A stretch of DNA of 32,016 nucleotides from Chloroflexota bacterium (GTDB lineage Bacteria > Chloroflexota > Anaerolineae > Anaerolineales > UBA11858), in the NCBI GenBank assembly GCA_030609055.1, contig JAUWCZ010000018.1, forward strand, positions 1-32,016, given 5' to 3'. This document shows, in pieces, positions 1 through 7,784 of this stretch. Position 1 is the stretch's first letter. Every line of letters begins with the position of its first letter. The position numbers and the translations under genes were made by a program. Under the pieces are notes generated by a model that had not been told where the DNA came from, did not search any database, and saw only the letters and a list, made by a program, of their open reading frames with translations.

Positions 1-808
1 GATAGCTCATATTTTCGATAACCCCTAAGATCGGTATCTCTAATTCCTGGAACATATTAATCCCGCGCAGGGCATCATCCAGAGATACCTGCTGGGGCAG
101 GGTCACAATTAGTCCGCCTTGCAGCTCCAGAGTCTGATTTAAGCTGAGCTGGACATCTCCAGTCCCCGGGGGAAGATCAACCACAAGATAATCTAATTCT
201 CCCCAATCAACATCCGAAATGAATTGTTTAATCGCGGAATGAAGCATTGGACCACGCCAGATCAACGCCTGCTCAGGTTTTACCATGAAACCAATTGACA
301 TGACCTTCACACCATGACCTTCTCCGGGGAGGATTTTTTCATCTTTCATACCACCCAGTCGATCGACGCCCATCATGGTGGGAATATTCGGTCCATATAT
401 ATCAGCATCCAGCAAACCCACCTGAGCTCCTTTCTGCGCCAGAATAACCGCCAGATTTACAGCAACAGTGCTTTTTCCCACACCGCCTTTACCGGAAGCA
501 ACAGCAATGACATTTTTGATATTGGAAGGCGCAGATTTCTTTTGACCTACTGGCACCTTGGCACCCATATCGATATTCACTTCACTAACTCCATCAATTG
601 CCCGGATTGCTGCCAAGGCACTGTCTTTAATTTCATCCCGTAATGGGCAGGCAGGCGTGGTGAGATTTATCGTAAAATTAACTTTTTTTCCATCCACTTC
701 CACATTATCAATCATGCCTAAACTGACCAGATCTCGGCCAATTTCGGGATCTTTGACTTCTCCAAGAGCTTTCATAACCGCTTCGCGGAGTATATCGTTT
801 GAAGCCAT
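1..808 (-). CDS. mrp: Mrp/ApbC-type Fe-S cluster carrier ATPase, 5' part (C-terminus outside window)
   Basis: My own translation of the minus strand, absent from the ORF track because the frame leaves the window. It starts MASNDILREAVMKAL, and an AGGA sits about ten bases upstream of the ATG. Residues 1-80 form a MIP18/DUF59 domain (DPEIGRDLVSLGMI, then TTPACPLRDEI). A ParA/MinD-like P-loop ATPase follows, with a deviant Walker A SGKGGVGKST, then LLDADIYGPNIPTMMG and the Walker B region VVDLPPGTGD. This order is typical of Mrp/ApbC proteins, which bind and transfer Fe-S clusters in the cytoplasm. The CxxC cluster-binding pair of the family would lie in the missing C-terminal part. About 269 codons are visible of the usual 350 or so. 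The family assignment is firm; its client proteins are unknown. Confidence 0.95.
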   Translation of the reverse strand, partial: MASNDILREAVMKALGEVKDPEIGRDLVSLGMIDNVEVDGKKVNFTINLTTPACPLRDEIKDSALAAIRAIDGVSEVNIDMGAKVPVGQKKSAPSNIKNVIAVASGKGGVGKSTVAVNLAVILAQKGAQVGLLDADIYGPNIPTMMGVDRLGGMKDEKILPGEGHGVKVMSIGFMVKPEQALIWRGPMLHSAIKQFISDVDWGELDYLVVDLPPGTGDVQLSLNQTLELQGGLIVTLPQQVSLDDALRGINMFQELEIPILGVIENMSY

Positions 809-988
809 ATTCAACCATCCTGATTTGAGATCTAAAATTACCAGCCTCCATTCTAACATTAATAACTCAAATCATTCTCAAAATTGTATTAGAATAAATC
901 TCCCCAGAACAACAAAGACCAAAGTCTTCCTCCAAAATAATCAAAGATTGAAAGAGAAATCCCTTTTCCCCTGATCATTCAAGACAGA

Positions 989-1017
989 CTGACAAGAAAG
1001 CCAAGATATTATATAAT
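989..1017 (+). promoter_or_regulatory. Sigma-A-type promoter for the GrpB-family gene
   Basis: CTGACA at 989-994 and TATAAT at 1012-1017 are separated by 17 bases, a near-consensus promoter. Transcription would begin near 1024, giving an untranslated leader of about 86 bases before the ATG at 1110. It is the clearest promoter in the 301-base gap between mrp and the GrpB gene. Confidence 0.7.
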
Positions 1018-1020
1018 TAT

Positions 1021-1082
1021 GAGGTGGACTGAGATCCTCAGGCAACACTTGAAAAGTCATTCTCAGCCTCGGTGAGGACCTC
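1021..1082 (+). other. Structured 5' leader with crossing complementary arms
   Basis: Three sets of complementary arms lie in the predicted leader: GAGGT (1021) with ACCTC (1078), CTGAGA (1029-1034) with TCTCAG (1061-1066), and TCCTCA (1035-1040) with TGAGGA (1073-1078). The second and third pairings cross, so they would form a pseudoknot or exclude each other. No known riboswitch class is recognised. It may be a regulatory leader or chance pairing. Confidence 0.3.
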
Positions 1083-1109
1083 TACCTTGTCAAAAAGAGA
1101 GTTATTTCT

Positions 1110-1691
1110 ATGACTGATGCCGAACACAACACTCCAGAACAGCGGGAAGTAGAACTGGTACCGCATAATCCGGAATGGTCACAATTAGCTGATGAAGAAG
1201 CCCAGCTGATCCAGGATCATCTGGCAATAAATGTGGTCGATATTTACCATATCGGCAGTACTTCTGTCCCGGGGATTAAAGCAAAACCCATTCTGGATTT
1301 TGTTATCGAAGTGGAAAACCTGGATGATGTAATCCAGTCCGTTGATGCCCTTGAAACACTGGGCTATTCCCCCAAGGGGGAGCATGGGATTCCAGGCAGA
1401 CAGTTTTTCACTAAAGATACCAATGACGAACGCAGCCATCACCTGCATATCTTTCAGACAGGTCACCCGGATATTGAAAGACATCTGGTGTTTAGGGATT
1501 TTCTCCGTGCCAATCCAGAGGCTGCCCGTGAATATGAAAAACTGAAGGAAAAACTCGCCAAGCGATTCCCAAAAAGAAGCGGCAGCTATACTGAAGCCAA
1601 ATCTGATTTTATCCTGGGTATGGATGAAGTAGCCCGATACTGGTTAGAACAACAGAACTTCGGAAAAGAATCCCCAGATCAAGATTTCTGA
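1110..1691 (+). CDS. GrpB/UPF0157 family protein (nucleotidyltransferase-fold)
   Basis: The 193-residue protein has the GrpB-family blocks VELVPHNPEWSQLADEEA, YHIGSTSVPGIKAKPILDFVIEV and HLHIFQTGHPDIERHLVFRDFLRANP. The GS-(x)n-KPILD segment is the nucleotidyltransferase-like core with its metal-binding acidic residue. Length fits the family (about 170-200). In some proteins this domain is fused to dephospho-CoA kinase; here it stands alone and its substrate is unknown. The start is the first ATG after the predicted promoter, with only a weak purine-rich AAAGAGAG ahead of it. A kinase gene of the aminoglycoside/hydroxyurea type follows on the same strand after about 130 bases, so the two may be co-transcribed. 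Confidence 0.9.
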   Translation: MTDAEHNTPEQREVELVPHNPEWSQLADEEAQLIQDHLAINVVDIYHIGSTSVPGIKAKPILDFVIEVENLDDVIQSVDALETLGYSPKGEHGIPGRQFFTKDTNDERSHHLHIFQTGHPDIERHLVFRDFLRANPEAAREYEKLKEKLAKRFPKRSGSYTEAKSDFILGMDEVARYWLEQQNFGKESPDQDF

Positions 1692-1821
1692 TCAGTATCT
1701 TTTTTATCCTACCCCACGGCTCCCATTCTCCCAATCATTTCGTCTCTAAATCTCCCAGTCTATTGCCGTTCAAACCTGAAATTGCTAATGGATTTCTTTT
1801 ACCTATCAAAATAAGCTAGCA

Positions 1822-2739
1822 ATGAAAGCACTTCCCTCAGATTTTATTAACCGGATTTCAAAGGTTTACGGTGATGCAGGAGAATCCTGGCTGAACCAGC
1901 TGCCGGAATTGCGGAAATCCGTTCTGGATCGCTGGTCCCTTACAGGTGGCGATCCACTTTACCCTCTAACGTACAATTACCTGGAAAACGCAGAGGATAG
2001 GAATGGAACAGCTGTCATTCTGAAACTTGGCGTTCCCAGCCCGGAACTCACCACTGAGATCCTGGCACTCCAGCAATATAGCGGGAAGGGTGCTGTCCGG
2101 ATTATCCAGGGAGATCCAGAGCAGGGAGCTCTATTGCTGGAAAGGGTTTATCCAGGGACAAACCTGTTAGGGATTGAAAATGATGAGATAGCTACCCGGA
2201 CTGCTTGCCAGGTCATGCAGCGAATCTGGATTGAAGCACCTGATGGCGGGTTTTTCCCCAACATGGCAGATTGGTGCCGAGGATTTAATAGATATGGGAA
2301 ACAATACCCCGGGGACAGCGGTCCCCTACCCAAAAATTTGATTCATCGGGGGGAAGCATTAGCTCAGGAACTGCTCCAAAACCAAAACACATCGCTGTTA
2401 TTGCATGGGGATCTTCACCATATGAATATCCTGCTGGGAGAGGGGGGATCCTGGATCGCGATCGATCCTAAAGGAGTAATTGGAGAGCCCAGTTTTGAAG
2501 TCGGTCCGCTGCTTACTAATCCGACGTCGGATTTGATAACCTACCCCAACCTGGAACAGGTTCTCAGCCGCCGGTTGGATATTCTGACTGAAACCCTGGC
2601 GCTGGACCGGTTCCGCATGGCTGCCTGGAGTTTCACCCGGGCTGTTCTATCGGCTGTGTGGGTGGTTGAGGATCAAGGAGACAACTGGGTATATTGGACT
2701 ACGATAGCGGAGTGTATGCGCGTATTAATTCCGAAATAA
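1822..2739 (+). CDS. Aminoglycoside/hydroxyurea antibiotic resistance kinase-like protein (APH(6)/StrB family)
   Basis: A 305-residue cytoplasmic kinase-fold protein. The Brenner-type motif LLLHGDLHHMNILL (near residue 190) holds the catalytic Asp and the metal-binding Asn, and AIDPKGVIGEPSFEVGPLL supplies the DxxG-like metal-binding Asp. Both are characteristic of the APH_6_hur family, which phosphorylates streptomycin at position 6 or hydroxyurea. The N-terminal lobe (AVILKLGVP, ALLLERVYPG) also fits. Homologues are common on environmental chromosomes, so resistance is not implied and the natural substrate may be a small metabolite. The upstream GrpB-family gene is probably in the same transcript, and a strong hairpin follows the stop. 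Confidence 0.88.
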   Translation: MKALPSDFINRISKVYGDAGESWLNQLPELRKSVLDRWSLTGGDPLYPLTYNYLENAEDRNGTAVILKLGVPSPELTTEILALQQYSGKGAVRIIQGDPEQGALLLERVYPGTNLLGIENDEIATRTACQVMQRIWIEAPDGGFFPNMADWCRGFNRYGKQYPGDSGPLPKNLIHRGEALAQELLQNQNTSLLLHGDLHHMNILLGEGGSWIAIDPKGVIGEPSFEVGPLLTNPTSDLITYPNLEQVLSRRLDILTETLALDRFRMAAWSFTRAVLSAVWVVEDQGDNWVYWTTIAECMRVLIPK

Positions 2740-2744
2740 TCAAT

Positions 2745-2781
2745 AAACTCCCAGTACGCAGGAATCTGGGAGTTTTATTTG
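2745..2781. terminator. Bidirectional rho-independent terminator between the APH-like gene and glmS
   Basis: AAACTCCCAG and CTGGGAGTTT form a perfect 10-bp stem around an 11-base loop. On the plus strand it is followed by TTTTATTTG and on the minus strand by TTTATTGATTATT. It sits between the two convergent stop codons and can end both transcripts. Confidence 0.85.
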
Positions 2782-2782
2782 T

Positions 2783-4624
2783 TTATTCTACTGTGACAGA
2801 TTTTGCCAGGTTGCGTGGCTGATCTACATCCAATCCTCGCTGTGCGGCGATGTGGTAAGCCAGTAACTGTAACGGGATCACAGTGGTGACAGGACTTAAC
2901 ATCCAGGGCGTATCAGGCACATTAAGTACATGATCAGCCTGGGATAGGATTTGCTGATCCCCTTCAGTCGCAACCGCGATGACCCGTCCTCCCCGGGTTT
3001 TGGCTTGCTCAATCTGATTAATCATCTTTTCATACCAGGGATCACGGGGAGCAATAACTACAACCGGAAGACCAGAATCAATTAATGCAATTGGTCCATG
3101 TTTCATCTCCCCGGCCGGATATCCTTCGGCGTGGATATAGGAAATCTCTTTCAGTTTCAGGGCACCCTCATAGGCAGTGGGCATATTGATACCTCTGCCC
3201 AGGTAGAGTGCATTTTGGACTTCCAGTAGATTATCTGCGACCAGCTTTACTTCATTCTCTTTATCAAGACACCGGCCTGCTAAATCTGGGACCAGTCTTA
3301 AATCATCAACCAACTGACGGCGTTGATTTTCATCAATTGTCCCTCGTAATTCTCCCAACAGAATCGCCAGCATATACAAATCAACCAAGGGTGCTGTATA
3401 GGCTTTGGTTGAAGCCACTCCGATTTCCGGACCAACCTGCATAGAAATGTAACCATCAGCGATGCGCATCGCTTGTGATCCAATTGCATTCACAATCGAC
3501 CACAGGGTTGCACCTTTCCGCCGTCCTTCTTCCATCGCAGCTAATGTATCAGCTGTTTCCCCGGATTGGCTGATTGCCAGGACAACCATTTTCTCATCCA
3601 CTATAGGATCCTGATAGCGGAATTCAGATCCGATTTCCACCTCTACCGGGATGCGGGCGATACGTTCTATCAACACTTTACCCACCATACCTGCATAGGA
3701 CGCCGTTCCACAGGCAATAATGAAGATTTTGCTGATTTCCTTTACCATAGCCGGGGATACATTTAAACTTGGCAACTGAATTGAACCCAACTCGTAATCT
3801 ACTCTTCCAGCAATGGTTTCAGTGAGTGAGCGGACCTGCTCATGGATTTCTTTGTGCATAAAATGGCGGTATTCACCCTTCTCAGCCGATACCGGATCCC
3901 AGGGGATATTATGCACCTCCGGCTGGATTCCCTTCCCCTCCAGTGTCAACACTTCCACTCCTTCACGGTTGACAACCGCCATCTGTCGGGATTCAAGGAA
4001 TATCATTTCCCGGGTATGTTCCAGTATGGCAGGTAAATCGGATGCAATATACATTTCATCCTTACCCTGCCCGATGACAACTCCCCCGGCATTCCCAATT
4101 CTGGCAGCAATGATTTTATCCGGTTCAATTCTGCTCATCACAACGATGCCGTGGGCACCTTTCAGGTGGAGCAGCGCTTTTTGCACAGCAGTTGTGATAT
4201 TCCCTCCCCCGGAGAGGTATCGCTCGATCAAGTGGACAATCACTTCCGAATCAGTTTCAGATTGGAATACTACCCCTTCGCTTTCCAATTCATCCCGAAG
4301 GATGGAAAAATTCTCCACAATCCCATTGTGAACCACAACAACATCCCCTGTCATTCCCAGATGAGGATGCGCATTTCTAGTATTCGGTTCCCCGTGGGTT
4401 GCCCAGCGGGTGTGTCCAATTCCGATATTCCCCGTTACTGGCGATTCCTGAACCAGTTGGCTCAACCGTTCCAATTTACCGGCATCACGTCTGATTTCAA
4501 TCTTGTCATTCTCAAGAACAGCAATGCCAGCCGAGTCATACCCTCGATACTCAAGCTTTTTCAACCCATTCATGATAATGGGCGTGGCATTTTGGGGTCC
4601 GATATAACCTACAATTCCACACAT
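2783..4624 (-). CDS. glmS: Glutamine-fructose-6-phosphate aminotransferase (isomerizing)
   Basis: Makes glucosamine-6-phosphate from fructose-6-phosphate and glutamine, the first step towards UDP-GlcNAc. The 613-residue protein starts MCGIVGYIG; Cys2 becomes the N-terminal nucleophile of the glutaminase domain after Met removal. The ORF-track start lies 36 codons upstream and is wrong: GGAGGG at 4633-4638 is 8 bases ahead of this ATG. Further motifs are GHTRWATHGEPN and HNGIVENF (glutaminase), two SIS sugar-isomerase domains (IIACGTASYAG, AISQSGETADT, VASTKAYTA; then YLGRGINMPTAYEGALKLKEISYIHAEGYPAGEMKHGPIAL), and the canonical C-terminus RNLAKSVTVE. No key residue is missing. A glmS ribozyme lies in its leader, implying feedback control by the product. 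Confidence 0.98.
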   Translation of the reverse strand: MCGIVGYIGPQNATPIIMNGLKKLEYRGYDSAGIAVLENDKIEIRRDAGKLERLSQLVQESPVTGNIGIGHTRWATHGEPNTRNAHPHLGMTGDVVVVHNGIVENFSILRDELESEGVVFQSETDSEVIVHLIERYLSGGGNITTAVQKALLHLKGAHGIVVMSRIEPDKIIAARIGNAGGVVIGQGKDEMYIASDLPAILEHTREMIFLESRQMAVVNREGVEVLTLEGKGIQPEVHNIPWDPVSAEKGEYRHFMHKEIHEQVRSLTETIAGRVDYELGSIQLPSLNVSPAMVKEISKIFIIACGTASYAGMVGKVLIERIARIPVEVEIGSEFRYQDPIVDEKMVVLAISQSGETADTLAAMEEGRRKGATLWSIVNAIGSQAMRIADGYISMQVGPEIGVASTKAYTAPLVDLYMLAILLGELRGTIDENQRRQLVDDLRLVPDLAGRCLDKENEVKLVADNLLEVQNALYLGRGINMPTAYEGALKLKEISYIHAEGYPAGEMKHGPIALIDSGLPVVVIAPRDPWYEKMINQIEQAKTRGGRVIAVATEGDQQILSQADHVLNVPDTPWMLSPVTTVIPLQLLAYHIAAQRGLDVDQPRNLAKSVTVE

Positions 4625-4735
4625 ATGGTGTACCCTCCCTGAACATTTCAGCCTGGCCTGACATTCTGGACCAGTAAGAAGATTGCCGAGCTCACAGGAC
4701 AAGAGAAGTAAGCTGAATTCTATTAAAGTCACCTA

Positions 4736-4980
4736 GGATGATGTTGTCCCACCGGTCACCCGGGGTTTTATCATCCGTTTAGATTGGAGGGAAAAATCGG
4801 AGTGTGACAATCTCCGGAGGGCTTCCGCTGATGGTTCGATTTTCCTGACTTGTATCTCCCCCAGTCAGTTAGCCTCCACAATTGGAGGAACCCTCATCCT
4901 CGTCAACTCAAGATGCAGTACGATGCAGATTTGGATCACTACCTATCCAGTGTGCTTTCAATCTTGAGCCCTTGCGCTAT
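4736..4980 (-). ncRNA. glmS ribozyme / riboswitch in the glmS leader
   Basis: Read 5'-3' on the minus strand, the leader has the glmS ribozyme landmarks in order: AGCGC with the expected cleavage site between A4978 and G4977; P1 arms CTCAAGAT (4968-4961) and ATCTTGAG (4914-4907); the signature AGTTGACGAGGAT; GAGGGTT; ATCGAACCATCAGCGG followed by AAGCCCTCC; P3 arms CGGAG/CTCCG; and GGATGAT-AAAACC, a GTGA-capped P4.1-like hairpin, then ATCATCC closing P4. Known glmS ribozymes are cofactor-dependent: glucosamine-6-phosphate bound in the active site triggers self-cleavage and loss of the downstream mRNA. The glmS ATG lies 111 bases after the 3' end. P1 is capped by about 45 bases, and about 50 bases with two further hairpins are inserted between GGGTT and ATCGA. 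Assignment rests on remembered consensus, not a covariance search. Confidence 0.92.
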
Positions 4981-5105
4981 TTCCCTAACCCAAAGTATTC
5001 CTTTCACCTCCTTCCTGGTAAAAATCCCCAAAGAAATCGTTAAAAATTCAGATTCCCTAGCGGTTGTTATCTTACTCGAAGAAGCAATTTCCTGCAAGTC
5101 CTGCC

Positions 5106-5585
5106 TCAGGCAACTACACTTGCATCTTGGATCACGTCACCCTGCTCAATGCTATCTACTACATCTTCTCCCTTGATGACTTTTCCGAATACTGTGTGTT
5201 TTCCATCCAAATGCGGCTGAGGAAGATGGGTGATAAAGAATTGACTGCCGTTTGTATTCGGACCTGAATTGGCCATGGAAATAACTTTACTGACATGTTT
5301 AAGTGGGTTGCTGACAAGTTCATCCTCAAATTTGTACCCTGGATCACCACTGCCGGTTCCAGTTGGATCTCCTCCCTGGATCATGAAATTCTCGATTACA
5401 CGGTGGAAAGTAATCCCATCATAATATTTTTCTTTCACTAAAAAAATATAATTGTTAACCGTTTTCGGGGCATGTTCTGGGTATAATTCCAGCTGAATTT
5501 CCCCTTTGTTGGTTTCCAGTTTTACCACATAAACCTGATCCTCAAGGATTGTCAATGCCGGCGGGGTTTCCCATTGTTTGGTCAT
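5106..5585 (-). CDS. Cyclophilin-type peptidyl-prolyl cis-trans isomerase
   Basis: A 159-residue single-domain cyclophilin, cytoplasmic (no signal peptide). Visible family motifs: [36 protein letters not shown] with the catalytic Arg of [19 protein letters not shown], and [14 protein letters not shown]. The position that is Trp121 in human cyclophilin A is His here (LDGKH), usual for bacterial types and linked to weaker cyclosporin binding. It catalyses prolyl isomerisation during protein folding. SD GAGGA precedes the ATG. It has its own promoter with an adjoining palindrome. The glmS ribozyme leader begins about 125 bases after its stop, so read-through into glmS is possible. Confidence 0.95.
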   Translation of the reverse strand: MTKQWETPPALTILEDQVYVVKLETNKGEIQLELYPEHAPKTVNNYIFLVKEKYYDGITFHRVIENFMIQGGDPTGTGSGDPGYKFEDELVSNPLKHVSKVISMANSGPNTNGSQFFITHLPQPHLDGKHTVFGKVIKGEDVVDSIEQGDVIQDASVVA

Positions 5586-5629
5586 ATTTCCTCACTTTGT
5601 TGTATTCCAAACCCTCATAAGTTCAGGCT

Positions 5630-5664
5630 ATTATATCATTCAAATTGTGGGAAAGATCTTTCCC
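5630..5664 (-). promoter_or_regulatory. Extended -10 promoter of the cyclophilin gene with a 16-bp palindrome at -35
   Basis: On the minus strand TGATATAAT (5638-5630) is an extended -10 element with no recognisable -35 hexamer. In the -35 position lies the perfect 16-bp palindrome GGGAAAGATCTTTCCC (5649-5664), centred near -34 relative to the predicted start. This placement suits a dimeric regulator acting as activator or repressor. The regulator is unknown. Confidence 0.55.
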
Positions 5665-5675
5665 GGATCATCTTA

Positions 5676-5713
5676 GTTAAAAAAGTACCAGATTTCAAGA
5701 AGAAATCTGGTAC
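5676..5713 (-). terminator. Rho-independent terminator after the DUF5666-repeat gene
   Basis: GTACCAGATTTC and GAAATCTGGTAC form a perfect 12-bp stem with a 5-base loop, followed on the minus strand by TTTTTTAACTAA. It lies about 50 bases after the stop codon of the 5765-6889 gene. Confidence 0.9.
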
Positions 5714-5764
5714 CAGGAGCAGATCATAAGGTCCCGTGCTGGCAACCGCTAACTATTAAGGAGA

Positions 5765-6889
5765 TTATCGAGGATCAAAAGGTCCGGGGTCAGGCGGTCG
5801 CTTAGGGGCCACATCGGCATCCGGACGACCGGGAGGGGCATCAGCATCAGGCCGCTCTGGACGCGGCTCCCCAGCCACAACCAGGCGGGCTAAAAGGGAT
5901 CCATCAGCTTGTTCTATTGCCACAACACCGGCTCGCATATCTTTCTCCAGATCTCCCAGATTCTCCACCTGACCACGGAATTTAGTATTTTCATCTACAA
6001 AGATAGTCAGTACAGTCCCATCGGGTTTGGTTAGTTTAAATTTACCAGCACCGACTGCTACACTGAAAACTGTTCCCTTTGCTCTGATAATCTCCGGGCG
6101 GTCGCCGGCGATGACCATCACCGCCCAGAGTTTGCCATCTTCATCAGCTTTGGCAGCCACTCCAGCCTGCCAGCCAACTTGCATCTCATCCAGGCTGGAT
6201 AACTGACCCTGGTAGCGGGTTTTATCGTTTACAAATAATCTCATCACCCTTCCGTCCGATGTTTCGATTTCAAAATTTCCTGCCCCGGGATCAACAGCTG
6301 TCACTACACCCTTAGCCTTGATCAATTCGGGTGCTTCTCCTGCAATCAGGGCTTTGGTCATCAATTTCCCATCTTCAGTTTCTATAGCTGCGACACCAGC
6401 CTTCCAACCTACCTGTAGTTCCTCTAATCCACTGATTTGACCCCCGTAGCGGGTGTTTTCATCCACAAAAAAGGTTATGATATTCCCGTCCGGATTTTTT
6501 ATCCGGAACTTTCCAGCAATAGGATCCACTTCCGTAACCTCTCCCCGCACCTTAACCAACTCCGGGGGGTCGCCGGCTATCACGAGTACAGCTAGTAAAT
6601 TGCTACCTTCCCCCTCACGGGCGGCAACACCAGCTCTCCAACCTACTTGAAGGTCTTCCAAGCTCTCCAGTTCCCCCCGGAAACGAGTATTCTCATCTAC
6701 AAAAAATGTCATCACCGTTCCGTCTTGTGTTTCGAGCCGGAATTTTCCTGCCGCGGTATTAACAGATATCACTTCTCCCCGAGCTTTAACTAATCCAAGG
6801 GGGTTTTCCTCCTCGGCAAAAACAGTCCCGCTGACGGATACTGCGATTACCAGAGCTGCCAGAACAGATAAAAGCATTTTCTTTAACAT
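5765..6889 (-). CDS. Secreted protein with four tandem DUF5666-like repeats and a Pro/Asp-rich tail
   Basis: A 374-residue exported protein of unknown function. Residues 1-26 are a Sec signal peptide (MLKKMLLSVLAALVIAVSVSGTVFAEE). The ORF-track start four codons upstream is unlikely because its ATG overlaps the GGAGGT Shine-Dalgarno that serves this ATG. Four repeats of about 78 residues follow, each running [LI][VI][KR]xxGxV..V....GKF.[IL]...DG.[VI].TFFVDENT[RK][FY].GQ..L..LQVGW.AGVAA........A.VIAG. They resemble the small beta-rich DUF5666 fold. The last 30 residues are low-complexity RPDADAPPGRPDADV. There is no membrane anchor, so it is likely soluble outside the cytoplasmic membrane or wall-associated through the acidic/Pro tail. 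It is monocistronic, with its own terminator. Confidence 0.85.
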   Translation of the reverse strand: MLKKMLLSVLAALVIAVSVSGTVFAEEENPLGLVKARGEVISVNTAAGKFRLETQDGTVMTFFVDENTRFRGELESLEDLQVGWRAGVAAREGEGSNLLAVLVIAGDPPELVKVRGEVTEVDPIAGKFRIKNPDGNIITFFVDENTRYGGQISGLEELQVGWKAGVAAIETEDGKLMTKALIAGEAPELIKAKGVVTAVDPGAGNFEIETSDGRVMRLFVNDKTRYQGQLSSLDEMQVGWQAGVAAKADEDGKLWAVMVIAGDRPEIIRAKGTVFSVAVGAGKFKLTKPDGTVLTIFVDENTKFRGQVENLGDLEKDMRAGVVAIEQADGSLLARLVVAGEPRPERPDADAPPGRPDADVAPKRPPDPGPFDPR

Positions 6890-6995
6890 GGTTACCTCCA
6901 TTAAAATGGGCTATTCTTAATCTTCAGCTCTAGCATACGAAATCTCTGTAAATATGAATCAATCAGGATGTAAAAACGATGTAAAAAAATCAACC

Positions 6996-7034
6996 AAAAA
7001 CACTGTCGGATGGTACTACTCCAGCAGTGTTTTT
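6996..7034 (-). terminator. Rho-independent terminator after the deoxynucleoside kinase gene
   Basis: AAAAACACTG and CAGTGTTTTT form a 10-bp stem around 19 bases. On the minus strand it is followed by GGTTGATTTTTTTAC. It lies 35 bases after the kinase stop codon. Confidence 0.8.
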
Positions 7035-7068
7035 ACCAATTGGTTTGGATAGTAATTTGGGTAGAGAA

Positions 7069-7713
7069 TTACTTCGCCGGGAATACTACTTCTTCTTTAC
7101 CGGTTAGTTTCTCCTGGACAAGGTCGGCAACAATATCCAGATGACCTTTCTTATGGACAAAGTCCAAGTTATCCGAGCGGATTTTTAGTACAGGACAGAG
7201 ATCAAAGGTTTCCATCCAATCATCATAAAATGAATCCAGCAGCGAAAGGTATTCCAGTGTGATTCCAGATTCCATCTTTCTCCCCCTCTCTTCAATCCTT
7301 TTTAGAAGAATTTCCGGTGGGGCTACCAGGTATATCAAGAGGTCTGGTTCAGGCAAATGATTGGCGATTTGGTGAAACACCCTTCGGTAGGACATAAAAT
7401 CCCGTTCGGACAGACTGCCCTGATGAAATAACGCCCGGGCGAATATTTTTACATCCTCGTATATACTTCGGTCTGCGATCGCAGATCTGCTGTCCCTAAC
7501 AAGCTCGAGATACTGTTGTGCCCTGTGACCCAGGAAATAAATCTGCAGGTGAAATGACCAGGCACCCATATCCTGATAAAAGTCGCTCAGGTAGGGATTA
7601 TCAATCACGGACTCAAAGGCTGCCCGCCATCCCAACCTGTCCCCCAACCGCTCGGTCAGGGAGGTTTTCCCGGTGCCGATATTCCCTGCCACTAGAACCA
7701 GTTTTCCAGTCAT
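7069..7713 (-). CDS. Deoxynucleoside kinase (dGK/dAK/dCK family)
   Basis: A 214-residue cytoplasmic salvage kinase that phosphorylates deoxynucleosides to their monophosphates. It has the P-loop GNIGTGKTSL at residues 10-19, the substrate-binding stretch ESVIDNPYLSDFYQDMGAWSFHLQIYFL, the DRSIYED motif (the DRS signature with the Arg that contacts substrate), and the LID region KRIEERGRKMES. The chosen start MTGKLVLVAGNIG is 12 codons inside the ORF-track frame. GGAGGG lies 7 bases upstream of it, and the track's ATG overlaps the -10 box of a good promoter (TTGAAC-N18-TATAAT). Which deoxynucleoside is preferred cannot be read from the sequence. Confidence 0.92.
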   Translation of the reverse strand: MTGKLVLVAGNIGTGKTSLTERLGDRLGWRAAFESVIDNPYLSDFYQDMGAWSFHLQIYFLGHRAQQYLELVRDSRSAIADRSIYEDVKIFARALFHQGSLSERDFMSYRRVFHQIANHLPEPDLLIYLVAPPEILLKRIEERGRKMESGITLEYLSLLDSFYDDWMETFDLCPVLKIRSDNLDFVHKKGHLDIVADLVQEKLTGKEEVVFPAK

Positions 7714-7747
7714 TGATTTACCCTCCAGCGATGGCTGAACTTTTCCC

Positions 7748-7777
7748 ATTATAACCTTAACCCTTTCAGGTGTTCAA
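7748..7777 (-). promoter_or_regulatory. Promoter of the deoxynucleoside kinase gene
   Basis: On the minus strand TTGAAC (7777-7772) and TATAAT (7753-7748) are 18 bases apart. Transcription would begin near 7741, 28 bases before the ATG at 7713. It is back-to-back with the promoter of the methyltransferase gene; the two -35 boxes are 7 bases apart. Confidence 0.7.
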
Positions 7778-7784
7778 ATATGAG

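Noticed and set aside
314-974. ORFs 314-643 and 558-974 on the plus strand
   Set aside because: They are antisense to the mrp gene, which has clear ATPase motifs in the minus strand.
4625-4732. 36-residue N-terminal extension of GlmS
   Set aside because: GlmS must begin Met-Cys, and a GGAGGG lies at the right distance before that ATG.
4825-4850. tRNA-like GGTTCGATTTTCC on the plus strand
   Set aside because: No acceptor, D or anticodon arms surround it; the bases belong to the ribozyme on the other strand.
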